Source: Acrasis kona (Eukaryota; Heterolobosea; Eutetramitea; Acrasida; Acrasidae). Taken from it: a stretch of 64,000 nucleotides of DNA. Of the stretch, positions 19,917-30,092 are shown piece by piece. Numbering within the stretch: the first letter of the stretch is position 1; the number at the start of each line of letters is the position of its first letter. Below the pieces are notes generated by a model that had not been told where the DNA came from, ran no database searches, and saw nothing but the letters and a program-made list of their open reading frames with translations. A program made the position numbers and the translations under genes. The DNA is taken from the NCBI GenBank assembly GCA_026419775.2, contig JAOPGA020001056.1:1-64000 (forward strand), given 5' to 3'.

Positions 19917-20507
19917 ATGAAGTCTGTTACTTTACTAGCTCTTTTCATTTTGTCTGTGCTGATCACTTTATCGCTGCAGCAAGAAGCTCAAACAGAACCA
20001 ACCGAGATCAATAAGGAGGCGCCAGATATCGTTCACGCAGAGAATCCTGACGTAAAAAAATTCTTGGACAATAAGTACGACCGTGTTAGGTTGAAGAAAT
20101 TGAAATCACTCGAGCTAAAACGTTTATTGGAGGAGAAAGGTCTGTCATCAGAGGGTTACTCAGAGAAGTCAGATTTAATTGACAAGATTATCGAAAGCAA
20201 AGATTTACCAAATGTTCCTGTTCCCGAAAAACTGAAACCAGTTTTCGACGCACCAAGGAAGCCAGATGGATCTCCAGGAGAAATGAACTATGATGAGATT
20301 ATGAAGTTCATGATGGAAAAGAACAAACAAGATAAGGAGAAGAACGAGGAACTGTTCGCAAAATTAAGAGAACATGGATTCGATACTTCCACTTTGGAGA
20401 AGAAGTCACAAGAGGATGACCTCTTTGCTAGAGCTGCAGAGATTAGAAGAAAGAATGAAGAAGAGAAGGCTAAGCAAGCGAAGGAAGAAAAAAATGATGA
20501 ACTATAA
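19917..20507 (+). CDS. Secretory-pathway protein with SAP-like motif, acidic/basic helix tail
   Basis: The start at 19917 gives a signal peptide (SVTLLALFILSVLITLSLQ) and a 196-residue product; the frame runs upstream to 19755. Residues about 60-95 form a SAP-like helix-hairpin (LKKLKSLELKRLLEEKGLSS, YSEKSDLIDKIIESK). The same hairpin occurs in the C-terminal domain of ER proteins such as MANF and in MESD-type chaperones, but no saposin-like half is present. The C-terminus is a highly charged helix (KNEEEKAKQAKEEKNDEL). The last four residues NDEL resemble a KDEL-type ER retrieval signal, so ER lumen residence is a reasonable inference. Confidence 0.65.
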   Translation: MKSVTLLALFILSVLITLSLQQEAQTEPTEINKEAPDIVHAENPDVKKFLDNKYDRVRLKKLKSLELKRLLEEKGLSSEGYSEKSDLIDKIIESKDLPNVPVPEKLKPVFDAPRKPDGSPGEMNYDEIMKFMMEKNKQDKEKNEELFAKLREHGFDTSTLEKKSQEDDLFARAAEIRRKNEEEKAKQAKEEKNDEL

Positions 20508-20603
20508 GAATAAAGTCACATGCCTTGATCCTCATATTACAAAAGTAAAACAATAAAGGTGTTGTTTTTGGTAAAACTGGGATAGGTTCTATTTTTAACT
20601 ACA

Positions 20604-21575
20604 ATGTCAGAAGACAGTGAAAGTGGCGAATACACACCACTAGTAAGCAAGGAACGTACACAAACGAAGGAGGTATCAAGCTTGCCTGGTAAAGTCGAAC
20701 CAAATGATAATAGAGGAAAGCGCTTTTGGTTTCACGACATACCAAGGCCAATGTTCGTTCGCTCAAAAAGAGAAATGATAGCCCATTACATTCAGGATTA
20801 TGCAGCTATATTTATAGGTTTCATTGTTTACTTGGCTGGTGTCGGACTCCCCTATAATGAACAATTCTTTTCCCTAAACGACCCTAACTTTGACAGACCA
20901 GTAACAGACCAAGTAGTACCCAACAAATACGCACCTTTCGTATTCTTTTTTATACCAATGCTATTTTTGATAGTGTTTCATGTGTCGTTTGTTCGTCATA
21001 AAATTGACTTTCATCACATGTTGCTAGGATTCTTTATGGCCAACCTTATATCGGGAATTCCTACAACAACACTTTGGTTCATGGTTGGAGGGCTTCGTCC
21101 AGACTTTTTAGCAGATGATTGTTCACCTGACATGAACAAGATCATGCATTGGACAGGAATCAGACAAAAGCTTTATAATGACATTGTTTATTTCCGCCCA
21201 ACAGAAATTTGCATGAAGAAGGTAATTGAATTCAGCTTCACAAACACTCCATCATTCCCTAGCGGCCACTCATCGGGTGCCTTTGCATCCTGGTTATATG
21301 TAGCAATATATGTATCAAACAAAGTTGGAGCGTATAAATTATCACTAGGCCACGTTTATAAATTACTAATCATGTTTACTGCAATTATGTTGGCTGCCTC
21401 AGTCGGTTGGACAAGAATCTTGGACCATCAACATACTGCTTTGCATATAACCGTGGGTACCTTAATTGGAATCCCTGGTGCTCTACTTGGATATAGAATC
21501 AAATTCTGTGGATTGTTTACGAAAGATGCACACATACCTAATTATTATTTTTGGAAAACTGTACAAAATAAATAA
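20604..21575 (+). CDS. PAP2-family lipid phosphate phosphatase
   Basis: A single exon of 323 residues starting MSEDSESGEYTPL. It has six predicted membrane segments and the PAP2 catalytic motifs: FPSGHSSGAF (motif 2) and GWTRILDHQHTALHI (motif 3, His and Arg present). Motif 1 is partly visible at KLYNDIVYFRP in the first lumenal loop. In Dol-PP or plant LPP enzymes motif 3 is SRxxDxxHHxxDV; here Thr replaces Ser and His-Gln replaces the usual His-His spacing, but the catalytic His is kept. It would dephosphorylate phosphatidate or related lipid phosphates at the ER or plasma membrane. The acidic N-terminal tail is cytosolic. Confidence 0.85.
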   Translation: MSEDSESGEYTPLVSKERTQTKEVSSLPGKVEPNDNRGKRFWFHDIPRPMFVRSKREMIAHYIQDYAAIFIGFIVYLAGVGLPYNEQFFSLNDPNFDRPVTDQVVPNKYAPFVFFFIPMLFLIVFHVSFVRHKIDFHHMLLGFFMANLISGIPTTTLWFMVGGLRPDFLADDCSPDMNKIMHWTGIRQKLYNDIVYFRPTEICMKKVIEFSFTNTPSFPSGHSSGAFASWLYVAIYVSNKVGAYKLSLGHVYKLLIMFTAIMLAASVGWTRILDHQHTALHITVGTLIGIPGALLGYRIKFCGLFTKDAHIPNYYFWKTVQNK

Positions 21576-21663
21576 CTTGAAAGATGTTTATTGCTTCTTG
21601 AAATGTGTGGTGTCCTTGGTCTCATTTCCATCAATTCGGTGCTTTGCAAAGTTGTGAACTTGA

Positions 21664-21894
21664 TTAACTGTTTCTATTGACATATGTGTTCCTTCGCATA
21701 GCCACTACAAAGTCACCATCCATCAAAAGGAAGTCAAGTAAGCCTTCCCAGTCCAAAATACTGCCTCGGTGTATCAAACAAATATTTTCTGGTAGGACAT
21801 CCATTTCCAAACTCACTTTATATCTAAGCGTTTGGATGGTGGTTGCGTTTAGGGTGAAGTAACATCTATTTATCGTCTTAACGAGTACTTTCAT
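21664..21894 (-). CDS. Stand-alone ubiquitin-like domain protein
   Basis: Starting at ATG 21894 the product is 76 residues, the size of ubiquitin itself. The pattern MKVLVKTINRCYFTLN, TIQTLRYKVSLEMDVLPENI, CLIHRGSIL, LLDFLLMDGDFVVAMRR follows the beta-grasp of the Rad23/ubiquilin UBL domain (first strand, helix, LIxxGxxL, final strand). There is no C-terminal Gly-Gly, so it cannot be conjugated and probably acts as a binding domain. A TTG four codons upstream is also open but ATG is preferred. Convergent with the PAP2 gene. Confidence 0.6.
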   Translation of the reverse strand: MKVLVKTINRCYFTLNATTIQTLRYKVSLEMDVLPENICLIHRGSILDWEGLLDFLLMDGDFVVAMRRNTYVNRNS

Positions 21895-22244
21895 TGCTCG
21901 TTGCAAGTTCTAGATTTACAATAATTCATTTATGAATACGCCTTGGTTATTTGGATGCTGATAGAATACAAGAATAAATTGTTAAGCAACAAGTGTGCGC
22001 AGATGTTCTATACTGTAATGTTATAATGTTGGGCCTATTGCTTATAAATGTTTGCTTACGTACAATAAGCATTCCATGACTAGTGCACAGCCTCCATAAG
22101 GTCGCCTTTCATTTTCCATGTCACTTCTATTTATAAAAAATCTGTTGTTAATCATTATGAATAACAGGAGTCGGAACCTTCTATCGGAGTAGGTATTATT
22201 ACAATGTCACACAAGTTTAACCAAAAACAGACAGCACATTGTCA
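21895..22244. other. Divergent intergenic region with uORF before the MFS gene
   Basis: Between the UBL and MFS starts. A 14-codon uORF from 22204 ends CAA TGA, its TGA overlapping the MFS start (CAATGATGG). Confidence 0.4.
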
Positions 22245-23481
22245 ATGATGGGAGGAGCAGATGCAATAGTCAGAACTCCACGAACACCTTATCCATACAC
22301 TCCAAAGACCCCGAAGAACCTTCCACAACGAGCGGAAGACATTCCATGGAGAAAAAAGTTTTTATTTATTCTTGGTAGAAGACCAGGGATTTCTAACCTA
22401 AACCTATTTACATATTACATGGTCGTTTTGATTATGATGGCGAGTTGGGTCTTCATGGGAGCAGCTATGCCTTTAATATTGGAAATGTACTACAAACAAC
22501 CAGAGAACATTCAAGGAGCAATTATTGGAGATATGAATTTTTATTCGGAGTTGGTACTACTTTCATTAGGATGGCTGTGGGGATCTCTTTCAGATGCACT
22601 CGGAAGTCGTGTTCCGCTTTATGTATTTGGTTTCACAATATCAAGCATCTCAATCATGTTGCTCCCATTGGTTAATTCGTATGTATTTTTACTTTTAGTC
22701 CGGTTGTTATGTGATCAACCAGGAGCAAGTTGACCAAGAAGAAGAAGTTATAGATGAATTGAGCAAGCAAAGTGTCGGAATGAAATTCTTGTCAAATATT
22801 TTAAAAGCTATTTTGGCTATTAAAGATCCTATTGTAGGGTTGGCGTATGCCGCCGCTGTTATTAGTCGCACTGATGTTACAACCTCTGCATTTAATTCCT
22901 TATGGATGATGCAGGAACTGGAAGCCAATGGTTATTCTAAAACAGAGGCTCTGTCTCACTCTGGTTATGTCATTGGAGCTGCTGGCCTTGTTACGATATT
23001 TGCTTCCCCACTACTTGGATGGTTGGGTGACCGAATTAATCGCGTTGTATTGTTGGGATTTGTGTCTTTATTTTGCATAGCAGCATTTGGTGCCAGCTTG
23101 TTCATTCCAAATCTTTTGGGTTGGTGGGCATATGTCTGGATTGCATGCATGAACATGGGCCACATTGGAATAACAGTAGCTACAAACATCTTGATCTCTA
23201 GTGCTGCTCCAGAAGAAGCTCGTGGTAGTGTAATGGGTCTTTATAATATGTTGGGTGATGTTGGCGTTCTAGTCTCAACAAAGATTGGAGGCATCATGTT
23301 TGATACAAAGAAGATGTTTCCCTACTTGTTTGTATCTATATGCAATATTGTGCTGACTGCTTTGTGTGTACTTGTTTTTGTTACTCAGACGATAACAAGG
23401 AGTTGCACAACAGATGGAGATCCAGAGTTGCAAACACTGGTGGCTGAAGATGGAACAACAAACAATTACAGCAGCGAGTAA
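22245..23481 (+). CDS. MFS transporter, frame-broken at TGA and lacking TM5-6
   Basis: First frame (from 22245): a Thr/Pro-rich cytosolic N-terminus, TM1 to TM3 and the start of TM4 (YVFLLLVRLL), with the MFS loop 2-3 motif LWGSLSDALGSR. It ends GCA AGT TGA at 22731-22733. The +1 frame starts directly with Asp-Gln-Glu-Glu-Glu and holds the central loop and TM7-12 (LLGWLGDRINR, PEEARGSVMGLYNMLG). With the T of TGA skipped the product is 411 residues. About 75 residues (rest of TM4, TM5 and TM6) expected of a 12-TM MFS are absent from the DNA. Either a pseudogene with an internal deletion, a collapsed assembly, or a true short form read by frameshifting. Substrate unknown. Confidence 0.6.
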
Positions 23482-23678
23482 GCAGCGAATGTTTGTAATA
23501 ATAAATACTGAATAATACTTTATCTGCGTAATGATGTCTTTAAAGTTTTGCCAACAGTGGAATGCTGGTCTATTGTAAAGGAATTAATGGACATTACATT
23601 TGCAAGAAGATTTTAAAAGAGTTGTGTTTATACAATTTTTGGCTTTGGTGTCCGACTTGTTCATCTCAAATAAATACA

Positions 23679-24152
23679 TTAATATACAGAGCCGTTTTTC
23701 CTCAGCCTGGCGAGATCGGCTTTATAAAGTCTCTCCAGGTAGTGGTCAAAAAGGTATTGTTTTCCTTGTTCGTCGCATATCCTCTCAATTTTTGATAATT
23801 CATTTTCATATATCCGTCTTGTGCACCCTTCTTTTAATACTGGGAGAATGTATTTGTAACGAAGAACGCGAACGTCGTACTCGTTGTTCAAAATACCACT
23901 AAGCATGTGTCGAGCAGGCTCCCTCTGTATCTTATTAGGAATTAGTTCTTTAAGGGTGCTGAGAAGAAGGCTGGTATATTGACGGTGTCTTCCTAAATCA
24001 GGTTCATACCGGTTAAACTCCATCAGTACACAATAATCCTTAACAAAAAGCAGTACTTCTTTGAGTTCTAATGGTGACTGTCTGCTACTATTCCTCTTTG
24101 GCAAGTTGTACTCGGCATTAATAGCCAATTCGCTTGAGTGAGAGATACCCAT
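23679..24152 (-). CDS. Hypothetical protein, 157 aa
   Basis: A single exon from ATG to TAA. I recognise no family. The product is mostly alpha-helical and charged, with YNLPKRNSSRQSPLELKEV, FNRYEPDLGRHRQYTSLLLS and ILPVLKEGCTRRIYENELSK; no signal peptide or TM segment. The N-terminus MGISHSS has Gly2 and Ser6, compatible with N-myristoylation, but this is only a motif reading. Codon use resembles its neighbours, so it is probably a real gene. Confidence 0.55.
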   Translation of the reverse strand: MGISHSSELAINAEYNLPKRNSSRQSPLELKEVLLFVKDYCVLMEFNRYEPDLGRHRQYTSLLLSTLKELIPNKIQREPARHMLSGILNNEYDVRVLRYKYILPVLKEGCTRRIYENELSKIERICDEQGKQYLFDHYLERLYKADLARLRKNGSVY

Positions 24153-24466
24153 TGTATGAAAACTTTTTTATTGTCATGATGTGGAGCTCCTTCAATTTAT
24201 ATTGCTGTGATTAGTGGGATTGTAAAGGCATTGTTTTTCACAAAAGACAATAACTTTTATTTTTAGATTGACATTTTCACAAGACAATAAAGCGCGAGAA
24301 ATCAAGGAGTTTAAACGGAGGTTTTTGGATGTGAAAGAATAAAAAGAAGTTTTACAAATAATGTTGAAAACCACACAAGGCACAGCCACCCGCGCAGCGA
24401 AAATACTATTGAAGAACATATGTTGGGTCAACTATTCATGAGGTTGTAAAATATAACCGTTACAAG
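24153..24466. other. Divergent intergenic region, nothing else recognised
   Basis: 314 bp between divergent start codons of the 157-residue gene and the CEP57-like gene. Confidence 0.4.
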
Positions 24467-25772
24467 ATGAGTCGAAGAAGTGGGAGGTACACCCCACCAT
24501 CTATAACAAGCGACACTTCATCTGAAATATCATCTTTCAAGAGCATAGATTATTCACATCGCTACAATGGTGATAACAAAAACTATTCGCAGGACATTCC
24601 GTACGAACGTTCGAGGAACTACTCTAGGTTAGATTACTCTGACGATTTTGATTATAAACGAGTTCCAATACCGAGTCCTATATCTACAAATAGCTCAGCC
24701 GTGATATCTGCTCTAAAATCTTTACAGAGCAAGATTAAATCACTGGAGGAGGAACGAGACTTGTACAAACTAAACTATGAGAGAGAAAAGGAGAGTTCCT
24801 CTCAATTAAAGCGTGATGTAGAATATAAAAGAAATTCATTAAGCAAAGATAAAGCTGAAATAGAAGCAATGACATTGAGAGCAAGCGAGCAGATGAAAAT
24901 TTTGCGCAGCGACAACGAAATGCTGATAGACTCTAGATTGAAATGTGAACAAAATATTCTCCAATTAAGAACACGGTTAGATGATGTAGATAATGAGTTA
25001 CTGTCAAAGAAAAGGAGAATTACAGATTTAGAAGGACAAAATAAGTTACTTCGCGAGAGATTAGAAAGTTCGGAATCTGCAAGGGAGGAGCTATGCAAGG
25101 CCACAGCTAGAGACCATCAAAAGCAGAAGAAACTAGAAATAGTTAATGAACAGCTCGATAAGACCGTGAAAGATATGATTGCTATCCAAAAGGATCTTTT
25201 ACAGAGAAACATGCCTCAGATAACATCGAAAAAAGGACCCGTCAGGAGTGCATCCGCTGGAAAACGATCTCAATCTGCTGGTCGCAATATGTCACCTCAC
25301 TCTAGCATGAGAAGATCTCAAGATTATGACGTTGCCAATATGTGGCTCCCTGGCACATCTACAAACAGCTTTCATGTGGCTTCAGAAAAGAAAAGTAAGA
25401 ATGAGGTTGAATGGCAATTTGAATATTATAGAGACGGATTTAGACACTCTGTTACAAAATTTAGGAGCCTACCATCCAGATGATGATTTGGAAGCTGTGA
25501 TTTCTAGTTTAAGGATTGAATGTGAGGCATTGAGATCTAAATATGATGCTTTGATGACTCCCCCTGCTGCTAAAGATTATGAGAGAGACGATTTTGATCC
25601 TAACAGGTATGTATTCAATCCTGAGGAAGTAAAGAAGGTAATGAATGAAATGAACAAGAAAAATAAGGAGTTGGCTGTTTTAACGCAATATTTTAACAAA
25701 GTGAATACAAATTATGGGAAGAGAGTAACTATTCACAGAACCACAAACGAACTTCGGAGTAGATACAATTAA
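24467..25772 (+). CDS. Coiled-coil protein resembling centrosomal CEP57
   Basis: Exons 24467-25394 and 25432-25772; removing a 37-nt intron (GTAAGA..TTATAG) brings two overlapping frames into one 422-residue product. The N-terminus is Ser/Tyr-rich and disordered, residues about 80-250 are a long coiled coil (LKSLQSKIKSLEEERDLYK onward), followed by a Ser/Arg-rich linker. After it comes LPGTSTNSFHVASEKKKTDL, LLQNLGAYHPDDD and a second helix, an arrangement like the microtubule-binding domain of CEP57 (GTS..SHSV..N). This would place it at the centriole or pericentriolar material. The CEP57 link is by pattern only. Confidence 0.65.
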
Positions 25773-25779
25773 AAGTATT

Positions 25780-26976
25780 TTATGTTGATTTTTTTGATTT
25801 TTTTTTTGTAGATGCTTTTTTTTTCACAGTTTTCTTTGATGTTTTTGTTTTCTTTTTCCTTGTCGCATCCACAATATCATCTGGTAGCATTGCCCAAGAA
25901 GTAGGCAGACATGTTTTACATTTGGAATAGGGTTGATCCTCTGGCAGCAAGATTGAATTCTCAATTACTGACGTGGGAACATTAATTCCCTTTTTAGCGA
26001 AAGCCATTTTGATTCTATCCACTTCGTCTAGTTGCATAATTCTCAACAGAGAAGGAGGCCTTCCTACATCCTCCTCTTCCTTTTGAATATTCGCAACAAC
26101 AGGAGGGACAACGTTATTTTCAATTTTTACAGATGAGGACGAGCGCGGCCTGCTGGTTGAATTTGCAGTCACCGGTCTAGATGTTGGCTTTACTGGAGTT
26201 TCTGGTCTTTTACTACTAGAAGCACTTGTACTTCTCACAGGTGTTGGGGAGCCAGATGGCCTCTTCCTCTTTGCGTTTTTAGACTGTGCTTGTTTCTTAT
26301 CTTGTTGTAATCTCTCGTAATGGTCGTACACATTGTGGAAAATAATCTTGTCCGGTTCGATATTTGTGGCCTCTACGCCTTTTAATTTGTTATTCGACCT
26401 ACACGATGTCGTCTCAGTAGTATGTGGCCTCCTCGCATATAATGAAGCAGAAGAGCTGGGCCTTGTTATCTTGCCTTGTATGGGCACAGCTGAATTCTCC
26501 AATGTCGATATTGACTGTCTTGACCCAACTCTTGGAGTTCCAGTTAATTCAGTCAAAAAGAATCTATGTGTACCACTGCTTCTTGTGGAAGAGGCTACGA
26601 CAGAATTTCGATGAGTACTGGGAGTTAAGAATCCCTTCTGTATAGCTTCAGGGTCTTGTTCTACATCTTCTACTCTAAAGTCATCGTCTTCTTCATTTGG
26701 TTCATCTTTGAACTCAATACCTGCTTGTGATCTATTTCTACTGTGGTAAGGTGATAAAAACGATTCGACTGTATGATTCTGACTGATAGTTTCTATTTGT
26801 TCTGCTTGTAACATTCCATCTTGTATGAGGCTGTTGTTGACTGAGGATATACTAGGTCTCTTGTTTCTACTCAGTCGTCCTGAGCTAGGAGAGTAATCCT
26901 TATCTGGTTCATCATCACTGTCATCACTACTGTCCAAAAAATTTGTTGTGGTTGATTTTGAATTATTGGAGATCAT
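25780..26976 (-). CDS. Disordered Ser/Arg/Lys-rich protein, unknown
   Basis: A single exon of 398 residues. Most of it is low-complexity Ser/Thr/Pro/Arg sequence, with an acidic N-terminus (DSSDDSDDEPDKD). One compact segment near the C-terminus (DEVDRIKMAFAKKGINVP, LLPEDQPYSKCKTCLPTSWA) looks folded. The last 35 residues are almost all Lys/Thr/Ser. No family is recognised. It lies 16 nt downstream of the stop codon of the next gene on the same strand and its stop is 7 bp from that of the convergent CEP57-like gene. It may be a separate gene or a further exon of that neighbour. Confidence 0.55.
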   Translation of the reverse strand: MISNNSKSTTTNFLDSSDDSDDEPDKDYSPSSGRLSRNKRPSISSVNNSLIQDGMLQAEQIETISQNHTVESFLSPYHSRNRSQAGIEFKDEPNEEDDDFRVEDVEQDPEAIQKGFLTPSTHRNSVVASSTRSSGTHRFFLTELTGTPRVGSRQSISTLENSAVPIQGKITRPSSSASLYARRPHTTETTSCRSNNKLKGVEATNIEPDKIIFHNVYDHYERLQQDKKQAQSKNAKRKRPSGSPTPVRSTSASSSKRPETPVKPTSRPVTANSTSRPRSSSSVKIENNVVPPVVANIQKEEEDVGRPPSLLRIMQLDEVDRIKMAFAKKGINVPTSVIENSILLPEDQPYSKCKTCLPTSWAMLPDDIVDATRKKKTKTSKKTVKKKASTKKKSKKST

Positions 26977-26992
26977 TTCTAGTTTTTTATTT

Positions 26993-28271
26993 TTATCCTG
27001 CAGTTACTTTTTTTAAATCACTGTGTTTTATAATCTTGTGCCCAACCCTTCCATTTTGAGATGCATATGTGAGAGATTCGTGCCTCCTATTTATTTCTTC
27101 TTCTGTGCGAGCTCTATTGAAGCTCCACATTGAAACAGCGTCTTTAAACTCTAACTCCTCTAAATTATTTTCTGCTTCCAGCGTACGATGAGCTAGCCAG
27201 TTGGCCATACCACTATTGTCTTTTATGGAATTTCCATTCAGGTCTTTTAGACCACTAGATGGAGCTGTATGAATGGATCTCACAGACTTTGGAGTTCTCG
27301 CTGACCCACTTTTTGTTGACGAAGCGCTGCTCTTTCTGCTCGATGTCGAAAGTTTGGAGGAGCGAGCAGAGTTGAAAGTGTCGTTTAAGCTTTGTGCGCT
27401 AATGGAAAGAGGGTTGGGGGACGATAGTGGTTGTCCGCTAGTTGCAGTTAGAGAGCGACGATGCTTGAATGTTCCATTCTGGCCGTATTGTTTTAGTTTG
27501 TTGTTGATGAAAACTTTTCTCTTTTTTTCTTCGCTAGCGTAAAATGGTATTGAACTATCGTTTGCGGGTCCGCTTAAAACATCGAATGCAATTACTCGAG
27601 GATCACTTTTGTAAAAATCTTTTGAAGAGTGACTTTTACCGTCAAGACTGTTTTGAGAGCTCTCTGGTGCTGTTGTATATGATGTTATGCTCTTTGTGTC
27701 AGTGTCGGTTGTATCTGCATCAGAATCTTCCGTTAATGAGTCCGGCTCTATATCTGGTTCAGGTGTTCGTTGTATTGGTTTTAGTTTGGGTTGGGTCGTT
27801 TTCAATCGATAATCCAACAATAATTTTCTTTTGTGTCGATACCAGTTGTATACTTTCTCAATCATTATTTTCCTCTCCATTGGTTCGTAAAATGAGATGC
27901 ATTCTCTTAATAATGTTCTGAGTAAGCTTCCAATTAAAACGTAGAATTTTTCAATTGATTCTGCTTTCTAATAAAATAGTTACGAGGTGTGTTCGATCGT
28001 GTCATACCATTGCATATTCTTCAGAACAAAGCTTTTCTGCATCAGCAACCATTTCTTGAAAATGTTTATCGTTTATGAGATCGTTGTCCATCTCGACTAG
28101 TGAATTGAATGTAGTGGCATTTTCTCTCCTAGCATCAATGTATTGCTCGACCTGTATCAGGTCTTCACCGTTTTTTTTGTTGAAGAAGTGAGCGAACCTT
28201 CGTTCATTCTCCTCTCTATTCGTTGTTAATTCAAGACTAGATTAAAGGTCTTACATCAAATTGTCCATCAT
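26993..28271 (-). CDS. Three-exon protein with helical N-terminus, unknown
   Basis: Exons 28255-28271 (17 nt), 28008-28215 and 26993-27967, introns 39 and 40 nt, give 399 residues starting MMDNLIEENERRFAHFF. The first 130 residues are helical and charged (EQYIDARRENATTFNSLVEM, FQEMVADAEKLCSEEYAM, IEKFYVLIGSLLRTLLREC, VYNWYRHKRKLLLDYRL). The remainder is Ser/Thr-rich and disordered with short conserved-looking pieces such as MANWLAHRTLEAENNLEELE. I recognise no family. The reading frame before exon 3 is only found after splicing, so the longest unspliced ORF misses the first 75 residues. A weak GTGATT donor near the end could join it in frame to the downstream gene at 26976. Confidence 0.6.
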
Positions 28272-28602
28272 GGTCGGCAAAAGTTGTAGTTTTACCTGTC
28301 AGTCAACCAACTAACAACCACTACAAATATTTATTTATAAAATAATTTGATTCAATGTTATTATTATAGAAAGCGATTATAGAAAGCATTTCAGGATGAA
28401 TTAGTTATCAATATACCTTGACAAGTATTACGAACAATGGGACAGAAATATTAATTAATAAAGTGGATTATCTAAAACTTCAGTTTATTTGACTAAAGAC
28501 ACCACAGTAACTCAACATACGCACTGCATCGATTCCTTTGATCATTTGCACCAAGGATCTGGAATTTAACATGGAACAAACTTGAATTCAAGTTGACAAA
28601 CA
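28272..28602. promoter_or_regulatory. Divergent intergenic region before HisRS
   Basis: 331 bp between divergent starts. On the minus side TTTATAAATAAATA around 28335 may be a TATA-like element for the three-exon gene. Confidence 0.4.
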
Positions 28603-30045
28603 ATGACAGACGCACCACCGCAGAACACCAAGGCCAAACCAGAGTCACAGAAGAAACCCTCCAAAAAGGGTAGAGGAGGCATGATCGTGCTAGAGCCTGT
28701 GGCAGGCACTCGTGATTTTATACCCTCTGACATGAGGTATCGTGCTTGGTTATTCAGCAAATTTCACGCTGTTGCAAAGAAATACGGTTTCGAAGAATAC
28801 GACGCACCCATTCTAGAGAGCGAAGAACTATACAAAAGAAAGGCTGGCGAAGAGATCACACAACAAATGTACAATTTTACAGATAAGAGCGAACAACAGG
28901 TTGCTCTCAGACCAGAAATGACCCCTTCTCTGGCTCGTCTAATTTTGAGCCAGGGCAAGTCTCTACTTATGCCAGTCAAATGGTACTCCATCCCACAGTG
29001 CTGGAGATACGAAACAACCACAAGAGGAAGAAAGAGAGAGCACTACCAGTGGAACATGGACATTTGGGGCGTTCCCAACGTTAGCGCCGAGGCAGAGCTC
29101 TTGGCAGCCATTTGTGAGTTCTTCAAACTAGTAGGACTCACATCACAAGAGGTGGGAATCAAAATCAGTTCAAGAAAGGTGCTAGAGACCGTCATGAAGG
29201 GACTTAACATTAGCAGCGAGCAGTTCGCCCCGGCATGCGTCATTGTCGACAAGCTTGACAAGTTACAAAAAGAAGACGTGGTGCAACAATTATCCATTCT
29301 CGGCATCTCCGAAGAATCATCACTAGAATTGATCTCAATCATGCAAATCAAGGACATTGATGAATTGAGTCAAAAGATTGGAGAGGAGTCGGTCGCAGAG
29401 TTACGTCAACTCTTTGATCTAGTCAAGGGATACGGCGTCGCAGAGTACTTACGTTTTGATGCATCCATCGTGAGAGGATTGTCATACTATACAGGAGTGG
29501 TGTTTGAGGCCTTTAGCATCTCACGGAACAGCGAACTTTCAAGAGCCATTTGTGGTGGAGGTCGTTACGATCGCATCCTGACCACCTACGGAGCCAAACA
29601 AGACACACCTGCTTGTGGTTTTGGTTTCGGAGATGTAGTCATTCTTGAGATTCTAAGAGACTTGAACAAGATCCCTAAGGAAGTTTCAAGACACGTAGTG
29701 AATGATTTGGTTGTTCCGTTTAACGAGGATCTCAGACCTCAAGCCTGTAAAGTCGTGACCATGTTGAGAGATGCAGGAATACCAGCCGAAGTGTACCTAC
29801 CGAAAACAAAAAAGATTGCAAACACATTTTCTTACGCCGAAAGAATTGACGCCGACAGAGTTATCATGATTGCACCTGATGAGTGGAACGCCGGAGAAGT
29901 CAAAGTAAAGTACATGAAGCTACAACCAAAGGGTGTCGGTGAAGAGGAGAAGAATACTGTGGGAGTTCAGTTTGCTGTTAAGGTCGACGATCTTTTGAAT
30001 TTTGTAATCCCTGAGGAAGAAATGAAGCAATACGAAAGAAGATAA
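28603..30045 (+). CDS. HARS: Histidyl-tRNA synthetase, cytosolic
   Basis: A single exon of 480 residues starting MTDAPPQNTKAKPE. Class II synthetase motifs are intact: motif 1 region GTRDFIPSDMRYR, motif 2 WRYETTTRGRKREHYQWNMD, histidine-binding RGLSYYTGVVFEAF, and motif 3 GGGRYDRI with CGFGFGD. A C-terminal anticodon-binding domain follows (about residues 365-460). It charges tRNA-His with histidine. The basic N-terminal extension is short, with no evident mitochondrial targeting peptide, so this is probably the cytosolic form; a second start for a mitochondrial form is not seen. The AGC kinase start lies only 47 bp beyond its stop on the same strand. Confidence 0.95.
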   Translation: MTDAPPQNTKAKPESQKKPSKKGRGGMIVLEPVAGTRDFIPSDMRYRAWLFSKFHAVAKKYGFEEYDAPILESEELYKRKAGEEITQQMYNFTDKSEQQVALRPEMTPSLARLILSQGKSLLMPVKWYSIPQCWRYETTTRGRKREHYQWNMDIWGVPNVSAEAELLAAICEFFKLVGLTSQEVGIKISSRKVLETVMKGLNISSEQFAPACVIVDKLDKLQKEDVVQQLSILGISEESSLELISIMQIKDIDELSQKIGEESVAELRQLFDLVKGYGVAEYLRFDASIVRGLSYYTGVVFEAFSISRNSELSRAICGGGRYDRILTTYGAKQDTPACGFGFGDVVILEILRDLNKIPKEVSRHVVNDLVVPFNEDLRPQACKVVTMLRDAGIPAEVYLPKTKKIANTFSYAERIDADRVIMIAPDEWNAGEVKVKYMKLQPKGVGEEEKNTVGVQFAVKVDDLLNFVIPEEEMKQYERR

Positions 30046-30092
30046 AAATATTTTTTTTACAAAAGACTGTCTCGTTGTTTCTTTTATTCGTG

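Noticed and set aside
22682-22701. 20-nt intron GTATGT..TTTTAG in the MFS gene
   Set aside because: It would remove clear TM4 sequence, is half the usual length, and does not supply the missing helices.
25100-25483. Frameshift in the CEP57-like gene
   Set aside because: A 37-nt GTAAGA..ATAG intron joins the frames.
28237-28254. 18-nt intron in the three-exon gene (28271-26993)
   Set aside because: A 39-nt alternative with the same donor and a downstream TAG acceptor fits both frame and intron-size norm.
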